From Purshia tridentata (Eukaryota; Streptophyta; Magnoliopsida; Rosales; Rosaceae), in assembly GCA_003254885.1 (NCBI GenBank), contig QANT01004728.1, positions 1 to 64,000 on the forward strand: a stretch of DNA of 64,000 bases. The letters are read 5' to 3'. Shown one piece after another: positions 12,301 through 24,700 of the stretch. The translations under genes and the position numbers were made by a program. Every line of letters starts with the position of its first letter. Within the stretch, counting starts at the first letter, position 1. The notes under the pieces were generated by a model. That model saw nothing but the letters and a program-made list of their open reading frames with translations, made no database searches and had not been told where the DNA came from.

Positions 12301-15141
12301 ATGCCATCTTCGAGCCCTCGTTCCGTCGAAGAGATCTTCAAGGACTACGACGCTCGTCACACTGCTCTCATTCGCGCCCTCACCTACGGTTCCCTCTCTA
12401 TCTCTCGCTTTCTCTGTTCTAATTCCATGCCTAAAATGCATTTGTTTTAGGGCATTCGTTGACTCTTTGCTTCTTTTTGCACTTTCAGATGTGGATGAAT
12501 TCTATTCGCTTTGCGATCCAGGTCTCTTCCTATTTCGATTTTTTTTCCTATTCTCTTTATTAGCTATCTGTATTTTTATTTTTTGGAAACTGGGTCTTCT
12601 AGTAGCTATAGGTTTGAGTATGTATGTATTTTATGATTTTCAAGATAAATACTTTGTTATTTTTGGTGTTTTTTATATATGAAATTGTACCCTAGTGAGG
12701 GGATAGTAGTTGCTTTAGGTTTTGACTGAGTAGAAACATCGAAAGGCGTAAGATTTATAGAATTGTTGCTTCGTTTCTTCTTCCACATTTTGGAGGAAAC
12801 CTAACAGAGCACATCATGGTTCATTTTTGGCCCTTGATGGCTTGCTTATAGCTTCCAATCGTATTGTATTGGTTGCTTTAGTGTAATTTCAATAGAAATT
12901 TACTTGCTTGTGGCGTCCGCTTGATTTGGGATGCTTTAGTTATGAGCTGTCTATGCTTAAAATTTTTCAGAAAAGGAGAATTTGTGCTTGTATGGACACC
13001 CAGATGAGTCGTGGGAGGTGACTCTGCCGGCAGAGGAAGTACCTCCAGAGCTTCCCGAGCCTGCACTGGGCATCAATTTTGCAAGAGATGGGATGAACCG
13101 TAAAGATTGGCTGTCACTGATTGCAGTGCATAGTGATTCTTGGTTGCTCTCTGTGGCTTTCTACTTTGGCGCTCGCCTCAATCGAAATGAAAGGTTCGTT
13201 GTTCTTGTCCTTGAGTTGACAGTTCTTAATTTATGCGAATTTAAATGTTGACTAGATGTCATGTTAGAATGTTTCCTAGTATATTTGTGGAAGTAACAGT
13301 CCACTTTTATGTGAGGATATGCCACTGAGTTTTTCTCATGCATTCGCCAAAGATCTGTCTTTCAGGCATTTTATCCTATTTCATGAACCTTTATTGCTTG
13401 TTTGCATGAAAGACTAACATTTATTTGCTTATGGTGGCTGAAACTGATAATGTATGGTAAACTTTGGGGGTCTGATATTGTATTGTTTGTCAATTTTCGT
13501 GAAAAACGCCAGAAAAGAACTAGCTCTTGGCATATATCTCTTTCTAATTGTTCTATGCTTTTTTTATTTATTAAGTCTCTTCTAATTGTTTTGAAACAAT
13601 TTCTCCGTCTCTACAAAAGATGTATTGTTCACCCATCACTCGAAGCATATTGTAAGCTTATTCAGTTCATATGTATATGTATTAATTTGCAATTCTTCTG
13701 TTTTATAGTCCTTGAATGAGGCATTATTTTCAGTCTTTAGATCAAATATGGATTGTTGAGTTGTACAATGGGTGAGATTCAAGGCATCTCCAATGTCCAT
13801 ATTTGATTTAATAGCTAAGAAATAAGACCTCATTTAAGGACCATATGGGAGTCTCTTGTGTGTGTGTGAGTGTGTGCGCGCCAATGGTGAGACTTCCTCA
13901 GAAAGTTTCAGAAGAAACTGCTTTTGTCTGGATACTATTGCTAAAATCGTGCATGAATTTTCTATGTCTAAGCAATTCATGTTGCTGAGTTCTCTGGGGT
14001 GCACTCACAATTGTTTCTTTGATACAAGATGATGTGATTATAGCTCATCTCTGCTAAAAGAGAACTCTATCCCTATTATTCCCTATTATTTGAATGATAG
14101 AGATTGTTTTCAATGCCTAATTTCTTGGAAATTATTTCTGAGTACACTTGTCCCTGATATTTCTTTTGACATAATCCAATCCTGAATGTATTTGTTGTTA
14201 CTACATATCACCAAAGGAAAAAGTTATTTGTTGTTGGAAAATAATTGTTTATACTTGTCCTACTTGGACAATAAAATGAAACATACTTAAGTGAAGCTGC
14301 TGGTTCTATGTGTATTTTACCCTTTTATTTTTTGTATTCTCAGGCATCCAATTCAGAACTTTTATTTTCACTCCCCTCATATTTTGTTTGTTGCCCCCCC
14401 ACCCTCTAGTTCCCAGATTCAATAGAAATTGTTCATTGAGGCACTTGGTATAAATTTTATAATGTGGCATGTTGCTCTAACATCTCATTTCTAGTACAAA
14501 TGATTTCCTGTACCTTTTCACCTACATATCTAAATTGGAATGAATCTGATTATGGTTTTCTGGGCCATCAATCCTGGTAGGCCCAAATCCAGAAGGTTGC
14601 AAGTGTGCAGATATGACCATATTTGTTTTTCTTCCCTTTAATAAACAGGAAGCGTCTATTTAGCATGACAAATGAACTGCCTACAGTCTTTGAAGTTGTA
14701 ACTGGAAGGAAGACCGTAAAAGAGAAGCCCAGTGTGGATAGTGGAAGCAAATCCAGGAACAGTGCAAAGGTGAAACTCTCTCTCTCTCTCTCTCTGAAAA
14801 TTATTGCCCATTGAAGAAGTTTTTGCATTTTTGGATACTCTTTTCCTCTATGCAAATTGGACTTACGACCGACCTCTGTTTTGCAGAGATCGATTGATGG
14901 ACAGGTAAGGAGCAATAATTCTAAGTTACTCGATGGAAGTTACGTGGAAGATGAAGATGAGCATGGTGAAACCCTCTGTGGAACCTGTGGGGGAAATTAC
15001 AGTGCTAATGAGTTTTGGATTGGCTGCGACATCTGCGAGAGGTGGTACCATGGGAGATGCGTGAAGATAACACCAGCCAAGGCAGAAAGTATTCAGCAGT
15101 ACAAATGTCCTGCTTGCAGCACAAAGAGGGGCAGGCCGTAG
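12301..15141 (+). CDS. AL1: Alfin-like PHD-finger histone reader
   Basis: Five exons (12301-12388, 12489-12521, 12971-13193, 14649-14769, 14887-15141) join in phase to 239 residues, close to the 230-260 usual for the family. The Alfin domain fills roughly residues 8-135 ([65 protein letters not shown]). After a variable serine/lysine linker and an acidic stretch comes a C-terminal PHD finger at about 186-232 with C-x2-C, C-x2-C, H-x2-C, C-x2-C ligands and the Trp of the H3K4me3 cage (FWIGCD). Known role: nuclear readers of H3K4me2/3 that act in stress and seed-to-seedling gene control. The exon ends TKRGRP. The AL family has several close members, so AL1 is supported mainly by gene order. Confidence 0.93.
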
Positions 15142-18100
15142 TGACTAGCATAAAGCTCGGGGTTCGGGGGTTTACCTCATTGTAATGGTCATAAATTAGT
15201 GATATAAATCTAGGGTTTCTTTCTTGTGGGGGTTCTGCGTTTCCTTTATCAATTATCAACTTGTCATGTGTTCTATATTTATGGTAGATACTCTATGGCC
15301 ATGGTTAAAACCTAGTTTTTTCGTCCTTGCGCTATTTATGTTCCTATGTATTCTTCTATGTATAAAATAGATGTTGTTTCATTTAAGTGCCACCCATAGA
15401 ATTTGCATTTGTCAAATTGCGGATTATTTAATTTTCTTTGTTTTCCAGGGTAAAAAGATTGAATAACTCTGAAATCTGGATTGTAAAAGGAGAGTAAATT
15501 GGATTACGCATCTTTGTGTGAAAAATTTTAAAAGATCTCACAAGTCACAACAGTGTAACAAAATCTTCCTTGGTTTTACTTTCCTGAAATTGATTTCATA
15601 TAAATTGAGAAAAGTTAAACGAAGAAAGTTCCAAGTGAAACAATTGAAGTTTGACTGTCTACCATTCATTTCATCGTTAAAAAAAAAAAAAAACACAAAA
15701 AGACTGTGCAAGAAAATATCAGCACTGCCTCTCAAATGAGATGATGTCATCTATAGTAGACTCCTACAAACAAATCGCCACGTGTACAATTTGCAGATAG
15801 GGTTGACGACAAGTCGTTCACGCGGTTTGTGTAAACGTCGTTATCAAACAATTGGTTCGAAAGCAAAATGTTCCACTCACTCACCCTAATCAATCGCTAT
15901 TCCATAAACAACTATTAAACTGTATTATTGACGGTGCTGTACTTGCCCCCACCCCACCTTATTTTAACAAAGCTCAAATAAACACGTGCTGGCATTCAGC
16001 GCACGTGCTTCTTTGACTTTCACTTGTTGGCAGGCTTAATTAACATTAGTGTTTACACTTGTCTTTAAACAGATGGCGTGGCCCCCACCTAATAGTTACC
16101 ACTAATAATTCCAATGTTGAACTTGTCTTCTCTTCCCATACCCGCTAGTCCTACTACTTGATTTGTATTCTTAAAAATAAATATGACTAGCAATCGAAGC
16201 ACACATGCATGAACATAGCTTGCCTCTCTCTCTCTCTCTCTCTGCGCAATTAGAATGGACTTTTAGAGGTTGATGCTCACCAATAAGCATTGAGATTTCA
16301 AGATGTTGCTGTTGGTTCAATTCACCAATAATATTATAATGTATGCCATTATTGGGGCATTAATTGAATTATCTGACTCACTCAGAGTTTTCAGTTCCTC
16401 TTGTAAGCACTCAGCCCCACCTCCATTGTATATGCATAACAGTTGAATGCTATCAGACAAGACTTTTCAAATTTCAAGTTATCCAAACAAAAAACAAACC
16501 AAATAAGAAAAAAAGAACCAGAGGCCAATAGCCAAAGGGCTCGGTGCCATCCCCTCCCCAGGTTCACTAAATAATTATGAAAATTTCCATATACCAAAAG
16601 AGAAAAAAATAATAATAATAAAACCTTTTTTTAGTCCATTTCATCCTTTCAATCTTGAATTTCATGTTTTTTAGATTCTTTATATTGCATGGATATTAAT
16701 TTTTATCAATTTAGCCACTTTAAAAACGTTTTAATGCTAAATTTTGTTCTAAAATTTTCGAAATACTTAAAAAGTTATGCAATACAAAATAATGTAATTA
16801 ATTCAGATAACATTCTCATAGGCTGCAATGATCATGAGTAATGCCTAATGGATATTGTACCTGCGTGGGCCGTGGCTTACCTCGTGGATCTTGAATGGCA
16901 AATTGCTAGACATAGACTTGAAACCAACAAACTTACTACGTATCACTTTATAAATCAAAATCATAAATTAGTTAATGCTATTTAAATCATTTTAACTAAT
17001 CATTTATTATCTTATTAATAGAAGTAATACCTACTCATACAAGACCTACTACGATAGATTCCCATCACCTACCAGATTTTGAGTAAAATAACTCAAGTAA
17101 TTTATCTTATCATAAATTTTGATGAATACATAGATTTTGAGTAAAATAAATGAATTTAAAAAATTTGACCGAAAAAAAAAATGTTGAATTTTGATGAATT
17201 AATGAAAGGGTCCCACACATGTTTAGCAGCTTAGGACCGCCAAATATTGCCTCACAAGTCACATCAAACTTCACAATGAATAAAATACACTGAGATATTT
17301 AAAAACCATTCAAAGGTTTACAATTTCAAACCAACAAAACTGCCCAAGATGTCGACCACAGCATATATTCTAACAACAATACAAAAATATAAATATAAAA
17401 AAATGGATCTTGATTGAGTCCATTACATGTACATTACGGGACAAAATTATTAGATATTGGAATCATTATATATCATAGAAAAAAAAGCTACACAGTAACA
17501 GACATGTGATCAAATTTTATTATTCAATATTATTGCAATCGAGAAGAACCTTAATATATAGTTGAGAGTTTGACACTTGACACTTGACTATTATACATGA
17601 TTGAAGCATGGAGAAATGAAGCACGGCTTTGGCTAACCTTTAATAGAAAATAATTAATATGAAAGACATAAATTAATTAAAGATTCTGTATTTCCATATT
17701 AATTATATATTTTAGTTTAGTGCGAGATAAAGGTCATTAATGAAATGTAAAAGGTCATTAAAAAGCGGGTTTAAAACCTCAGATTTAGGTAAAAGCTCTG
17801 CTTTTCAGTTGGAATATTGACACGCATAAATGCCTCTCTTTTTTTTTGCCACTGCACACATGCCTCTTAAATAATGATGAATGTTGTACGGATTTATATC
17901 GATGAACCCGATGAAACCAAACCACTCATCGGATAATAATAAATGGAGTCAAAAGATTCATCTTTAGTGGATGACACTATATTTTGCGCACCATTAACAT
18001 GATCTATTAAAATTGTTTACAGTATATACATGATCATGAAAAACTTATAATTTAATGATCCAAATGGTATATATTTCAAAATATTATTCAAATATTACTT

Positions 18101-19015
18101 TTCTGACATATGGTATTTATCAACAAATTTTAAATAATCAAATAATTATATATTTGGCTTATTAATTATAAAAATAACTTTTAAGGTTAAACATAAAAAA
18201 TAGACAATTCTGATAATTAAATCGTATTACTCATCTAAAAAAACAAGAACATTATTTTTTGAAGTTTCTTATATGCATGATAGCGATTTCTTACAAACTG
18301 TTTATGGGTACATACTAGTTTCTTACCAAATATTTGATAAACTTTAAGCAAAATTTTACTTTTAACTATTCATTCATATTGAAATTTTGTCACATAATAT
18401 TTAAAATTCTAAACAAGGACTATTATGACCAACAACTTTTTTTTTTAATATTATTAATAACTATCATCCATAAATTTTGAACTCATAATCACTTACAATA
18501 AATAAAAATTACGTGTTATCCATTAAACCAAATGGTTACGGGTAACAACTTTGATGCTATATACTTGTACTACATGGTTATATAACTTGTACTACAACGC
18601 TACATATGACATATGAATCATTCAATAATCCATGAATATAAATGTGCCATTAGACTAACTAATCTAGTATTATGTTTAACAAATGAGCAGCATAAACCAC
18701 AACCAATGGAGCAAAGTGGGACAAAAGTTTCGTCAATAAATGCAACGATAAGCTGGGTAGACCCCACAAACAGTCATCTATAACTCAAGTACGTATAAAA
18801 TAACAAGGAGAGCTTTCCAATATTTTTTTTATAATTAATTTTCAATAAGCTTGTTGATTATATTTATATCCTTAAATATATCGGATTATTTAATTCCGAT
18901 CCCTTTTATGATTACAAGATGTACAATTAACTCAAAAGCAATTGAGGAATAAAAAAGGGACCGATGTTCATGTGATTTACAGTGAATTAGGTCAAATTAA
19001 ATGCATATATATATG
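15142..19015. other. Intergenic, no gene seen
   Basis: Almost 4 kb of AT-rich sequence. A TC run lies at about 16224-16242, and a SINE at 18440-18543 is listed separately. No ORF resembles a known protein and I see no RNA gene. Confidence 0.55.
18440..18543 (-). mobile_element. tRNA-derived SINE, copy 1
   Basis: Read on the minus strand, the element has an A-box-like TAACCATTTGGTTTAATGG, then a B-box-like GATTATGAGTTCAAAATTT about 35 bases on, and an A-rich tail. It is flanked by the 9-bp direct repeat AACAACTTT at 18431-18439 and 18544-18552. Tail, promoter boxes and target duplication together are the signature of a SINE. A second copy is at 26214-26310. Confidence 0.75.
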
Positions 19016-21320
19016 TCACAATCTTCGGGGAGATTTGATGGAATCAACTTGGGATTTGCCTTTTGGACCCCTCAATCTTATGTAAAGCCTATATTGGTCG
19101 AATGTCATGGGTGGGTATAGCGCAGGCCTGTCGGGCTTCACAAGCTCCTTTACTGGCTCAATGGCTATGTCACTCTTTGGGTTGTAGAAGAAGGCTAGAG
19201 ACAGACGCTCCTTTTCTGGGTTTACAATCACTCTGTGCTCTACGCTCTTGTACATTGCATTACTTAGAACCTAATTCAAAACAGAGTACTCTTTTTGTTA
19301 AAAATTTATTCATACTATACAATTTTAGATTCTATTAAAAAATAATAAAACTATATTTAACTCTTTCAATTACTATCAGCTGATGTGTAACCCTTAATTA
19401 ATTAAGATTTCAGGTAATCAACCAGAAATAAGAAAGAGACAACCATGAGCAAGCACGTGTAGGTCTGTAGCATGTTTAATAAGAAATTTAGAAACAGACA
19501 GGAATATGGAGACCTTATCCTAGAGCTTGCTCGCGAATGTTTATCCACTTGTTTATACACATATTTTATTAAACCAACTAATCAAGGAATTATATATCTT
19601 GATTTCAGAGACTATTCTGTCTTTTTTTTTTTTTTTTATGTGAATTCTATATTTTTGAAATAATTTTTTTTAGCAAGTGATAACTATACTTTCCATAAAG
19701 AGAGGGTGAAATTCAAAATTTAACTGAAAAATGCTCTCAACTACTAGAATTAGAAGGTGTTGTCTTGAAATAGTTAAAGGGGTCTTAATTTTTATTTTCA
19801 AGTAGCAAATTTTTATTTTTTGATTTCGTTACATCTTTTAATATTAATGGGAAAATTCCGCTAAACTAACAACTAATAATTTGTGGTCAAAAATTGTTGA
19901 TAACAACTTGGTATTTTAACATATATTACTGTGGCTCCAAAGTGCCAAAGTAATGTATGAAGAATTTAAAGAAAACGTGGGTATACTATGCACACATATA
20001 TATTATAATACGAGTATCGAAGGGTTTTATTTATTTGGAAATATTTGGTAGTCAAAAATTTCTCCTTAAATATTGCAATCAAGAAAAAAGAAGATTAAAT
20101 ATATAAAGTTTTCTTAAAAGAAAAAAAGAAAAAATTTCAATAATTAAACTTATCTTACGTGCCAAAGAAAATATTTACTTGGAACAATTTGTTCTCTTGT
20201 TCATGCACCCTACTGTGTTTTTGGGGCATGGAAAAATGACTCCATCAAATGTATTGAAGATGCACGTTTTGATATCTTAAAAAATAAAAAACATGCACGT
20301 TTGAGTGGCTCTATATTATAGGAGTCCAACAAATGACGACCCCTCCATGTGCTGTGCCTATGAATGGTTCAATAATAAACGAGAATTACCTGAATTTGAT
20401 CACCAATATTGACAATAAAAGCGTGTGGAGCTGGTTTGACCGTGATCCAACGGTCAGCTTTTCGGACTTGTAGGCCAGCGACGTGTTGATCAGCGAGTAA
20501 GAGAGTCATGCCACCAGGGTCGGAGTGTGATGATAAGCCAAGGGCGAGGTCTGGCTGAGGGCATTTTGGGTAATAATTGACCCTTAAACAGGCCCCAATG
20601 TTTTGGCCCCCAAATGCATTTTGAAGAAAATCTTGTTCTAATCCAAGGTTTATTGATAAGACCTTCATTAGCCTCCCACATAACTTCACTACTTCCCTCC
20701 CATACTCATCTATTGTTTCCCTGTAATCATCAAAAACTATGCAACGTTCGTTAACTCAGTCAGTTAATTCCTAATTGAATTAATTACCTGACGGTGCGGT
20801 TAAAAATGTAGAGTTACCTGGCATGAGCAGGGAGGGCAGGCCACTTGTTGTAATCCTTCAAGCACAATGGAAGATAGTGAAGGAAATAGTAGTCACTCCA
20901 ATCGAGAATGGCACCCCTTTCAACCCCAAGCCTACTCCCATACCCTTCATAAGTCTTGGGCGAGTTCGCATAAGCCTGCTTCAACTCCATCGGCAAATGG
21001 AAAAACTCGCGCCAAACCCGCTGACTTCTCTCCATTAACTCCTCACTCACCCCGTGGTTCACAATTTGGAAGAACCCCCACTCACGGCACGCCTCCGAGA
21101 TTTGGGCCACCGTACTCGTGGACCGGAGATCGTCGTCGTTTTGGGATAGTAAGGATTGGAAGTCAATTATTGGGATGTTGGTGTGGTTGTCGGAGCTGGG
21201 TTCGGAGTTCGGGTCGGCTCTTTCGGGCGGAGGCTTTATGTACTGGTCCGGGACTACGCCACTGTCGGATAAGGATTGGACACGGACTATTGGCTCGGGC
21301 CAATCCGTTGGACAATTCAT
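19016..21320 (-). CDS. JOX2: Jasmonate-induced oxygenase (JOX), 2OG-Fe(II) dioxygenase
   Basis: Exons 21320-20818, 20720-20390 and 19270-19016 (minus) join in phase to 362 residues. WPEPIVRVQSL and GFFQIVNHGV mark the N-terminal dioxygenase domain. Catalytic residues are all present: H233 and D235 (SSHSDPGG), H290 (SVEHRV) and the 2-oxoglutarate-binding R300-L-S302. R214, R339 and R343 line up, at a constant offset of 11, with R225, R350 and R354, which bind jasmonate in Arabidopsis JOX2. Known role: hydroxylates jasmonic acid to 12-OH-JA, lowering defence signalling. The ATG at 21320 starts MNCPTDWPEP; an upstream in-frame ATG exists, but the stretch between is not conserved in the family. 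Orthology to JOX2 or JOX3 cannot be told apart; the symbol is provisional. Confidence 0.93.
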
Positions 21321-21651
21321 GGTAATAATTAGTTGCTTTGGCGTCTTCGAGGTTGATCCTATATAGTATATATATGTAACTAACAATTAAATGTACAGTG
21401 CACAAGTAGTACGACGAAAACAAAAAAAAAGAACAATTTTAGTTTTCGAGGTTTGGGAGAGAGAGATGGGATTATGGGGATGAGATTGATCGAGTGCGGG
21501 AGTGGTAGTTAAAAGGAAAGGGTTGAGTAGTGAATAGTGATCGACTAGTGGGGAGTGAAATGGACGTGAAATATTTGAGTTTTTTTTCTTATTTCAATGT
21601 AATTTTCACAAGTTTGGATTAGAGTATTTTGGGTGTGTAAAGTAGTTTGAG

Positions 21652-21659
21652 TATTTATA
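21652..21659 (-). promoter_or_regulatory. Probable TATA box of the JOX gene
   Basis: On the minus strand the sequence reads TATAAATA in a GC-poor stretch about 330 bp upstream of the JOX start codon. This would place the transcription start near 21.62 kb and give a leader of about 300 bases. Position and match are good, but use is inferred. Confidence 0.5.
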
Positions 21660-21723
21660 GGGGGTCTGTCACTATTCTATGCGTGTGTCAGTATGTTGTT
21701 GAAGTTGACAGGCCGACATACAA

Positions 21724-21749
21724 AGAGAGAGAGAGAGAGAGAGAGAGAG
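21724..21749. repeat. (AG)n microsatellite
   Basis: An uninterrupted AG tract of about 13 units lies upstream of the JOX promoter. Likely polymorphic in length. Confidence 0.9.
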
Positions 21750-24700
21750 CTTGCCATTGCAATTTGGAAGATTAATTCGGGCATTCATAACTCATGGGAT
21801 ATTAACACAAATTAAGAATTTCGGTCCCGGTTATTTCGGCGCCGTGAGCGAATTGATTACCCCACATTTCATCTTCCTTTGTCTTGTAGTTGTATTGCTA
21901 ACAAGTAACAACAAGGACGATGATGAGGATGATATTGACTTAACATTTAATTTCAACTATATATAACTAGTTTTATCTTTTTCTTTTTTTATTTTATAAA
22001 TCTTATATGAAAACCTTTTCTTACTTTTCAGATGAACTATTCGATCATCATGCAAATTCTTATTCAAATGTGTATTCATACTATTTGCCAAAAAAACCAA
22101 GTATGAAACTAGCTCTCTCTCTCTCTCTCAGTCTCTCTCGTTCTTTCATCTTCTTTACTAATTGACCTTGTTCTTCATCCACCCAACTCAACCCTGAATT
22201 TTCCACAAAAAACGTGCACGCATCGATATCTCTAATCCTGACCAATAACCCAAATTTGTGATTGTATTCAATCCAAGGTGAAGGATTTTTTGTTTGTGGG
22301 TTTAGGAACTAGAACGAGTGGCTGTGTTGGTAATTTTTAGACAGATTTTCTCAATCTAATAGTTAATTGGATGCTTCAAATGATCGACAAGGAAATAATT
22401 AGATAACATTTCCATTGGCTTTTCCTGATTCTATTGTTCAACCATTAGGAAAGTGTATATTCGACCAAAAAAAAATCAAGAGGAAAGTTGGATTTTCAAA
22501 TTATAAAGTTCAATAAAAACTGAAAAAATAGGCCAGATTCGTTGTTGACTTATGCATTTTAATTAATAGAAAGAATCAAAGATAAATCATCTAAATCTAT
22601 TTTATGACATACCGCCTCGGCATTTTTTTATATTACACAAATATACTGTTCATAAATTCATAGTCACATGTACAAATCCACCTTATTTTTGTCTCGTACT
22701 TGAATACTTCAGTTGTATGATCTGTGTGATACCATTTGTTGTTTCACTTTTAGCAGAAATTTTTTAAGGTAAAAGTATCACCGTATAAATCATCGTCTTT
22801 GTTGTTAGTAATACAAGACAAACATAAATTAATCTATATAAAAATGTTTGCAATAAAGAAATATGGGATTGTTTTCACTAAAAAATATGGAATTGATTCA
22901 TCCCAATCTTACTCATTTTTGTTTGAAGTGAATAGAGGGAAGCAACTTTGTGTCAGAGTGGCAATTTAAGCACTTTTATTTATTATCTTGACTAATTTTA
23001 GCAAGTTTGTGACTAGCTTTCTAAGCAAGTACGTAATAACTCCAACTTGAAATCTCTTCCATTAAAAAGGAAGCAAAATACTATTAAACTAATAATTGGT
23101 TAAATTTGTTGGCTAATTAAATTCCTCATGTGACATGTCTAGCGTCACATGTTAAATGTAATGGCCAATATTTATTTGATATTAAGTCTGCTTTGCTATA
23201 CCATGGCCACGCAAATCGTTTGGCACGAATTAGGCCTTTTCTTTTGTTAGAAATACAAAAGAAATAAATCAAAAAGAGGTTTGGAGGAAAAAAATGCAAA
23301 GGTTGACATTATTGCAGCTCCAGAGTTGGAAATTAATGCATATATATATATATATTACGCAAAGGCATACGTACGTAATTATCACATGATTAATAAGAAA
23401 ATAACGTGCATGAAGATCACATCACATGAATGGTCTTGTGCTCTAAAAGTACTTAAGGTGGTCGGTCATGTGTGCTGGAAATGTGAGTTTTCCTAATTAA
23501 TGTATCACTAGTTAATTATACTGTCGATCATGTCATGCGCTTCTTGCGGAGGCGTATATGTATGTCAGACACATAACAGACGAAAATGAATGCAATTTTT
23601 CCTAACTGAAATTCTAAATCACTAATTGAGGGGTTTAAATTCTTGTTGCTGCATATGTAGAAATGAATGTAAATTTTCGTATCTGCTTGTTGAAGTGAGA
23701 GTTGGACCAAAACAATATGAAGTTCGATGCATGAAAGGTGTTGAACCATAGATGCAATTTGATTGTTCTTCAAAATAAGTAAAATTAATAAATCGTATTT
23801 CTATATTGGGAAAGTACCCCTTTATCGCTATAAGCTTACTTTTATGAACATGTTCAATTTGGTGTAATCTTTAAGTCTCTGCATGTTTTGGTGCAAAATC
23901 TATGCCTTGATTTTTTGCTTTCTTAGGATGTGTATCATTGCATGATGTACAAACCTAAAAATATGAAAAGTTGTGCATTTTTATAAATTAATTAGCTTTA
24001 AATTTAATTCACTTGAAAGTTATAGCTAATCCGCGATTTAATTTATTCCCTTGCACTATGATTAATGTATTTGCTTCTTCTCAAAGATTTAGTCAGTATT
24101 TTCAAGATGATAGTCAAAGGGTCTCGCGCATTTGTTTTCCGAGATCCTTCAATTTGTACCACTAGCTACTTTGTATAAGCTAGTTGTTTTGCATACAAGT
24201 CCCAGTACTTTATTTGAATTTAGAAATTAGCTTCTCTTTTTGTGACAGATCTTGATGGACTTAATTGGTTGACATATACAGTTAATAAGCAGGGTTGGAC
24301 TTCGAGGGTTTATGTTTAATTAACCTTGTTACTAAGATCGAAAATGATTTTAAGTCTGGATAATTAGGGTTAGAATTAGAAACTTACAGTAGTTTTGTTC
24401 GTAAGTACTGGAGAATATATCAACAAACTAAAAAATAAAGTCGGAGTATTAATTTTTATATATTAATTGTAGTTGAAAAGTAATTCCGTAACTTTTTCAA
24501 GAACAACCTATCAATTACTATGACCAATAGCCAGTGGTGAATCTAAGAATTTCTCTATGTGAAGACGTGTGGCTTCAGACTTGTCTGCAATCTGCATGCA
24601 TGCGCTAATCACCAACCATGCATGTATGCACACATATATAGCACTGTTTCAGTACACAAGTGTATATATATGAGTCCATGATAATATACATCAGTAGGCA

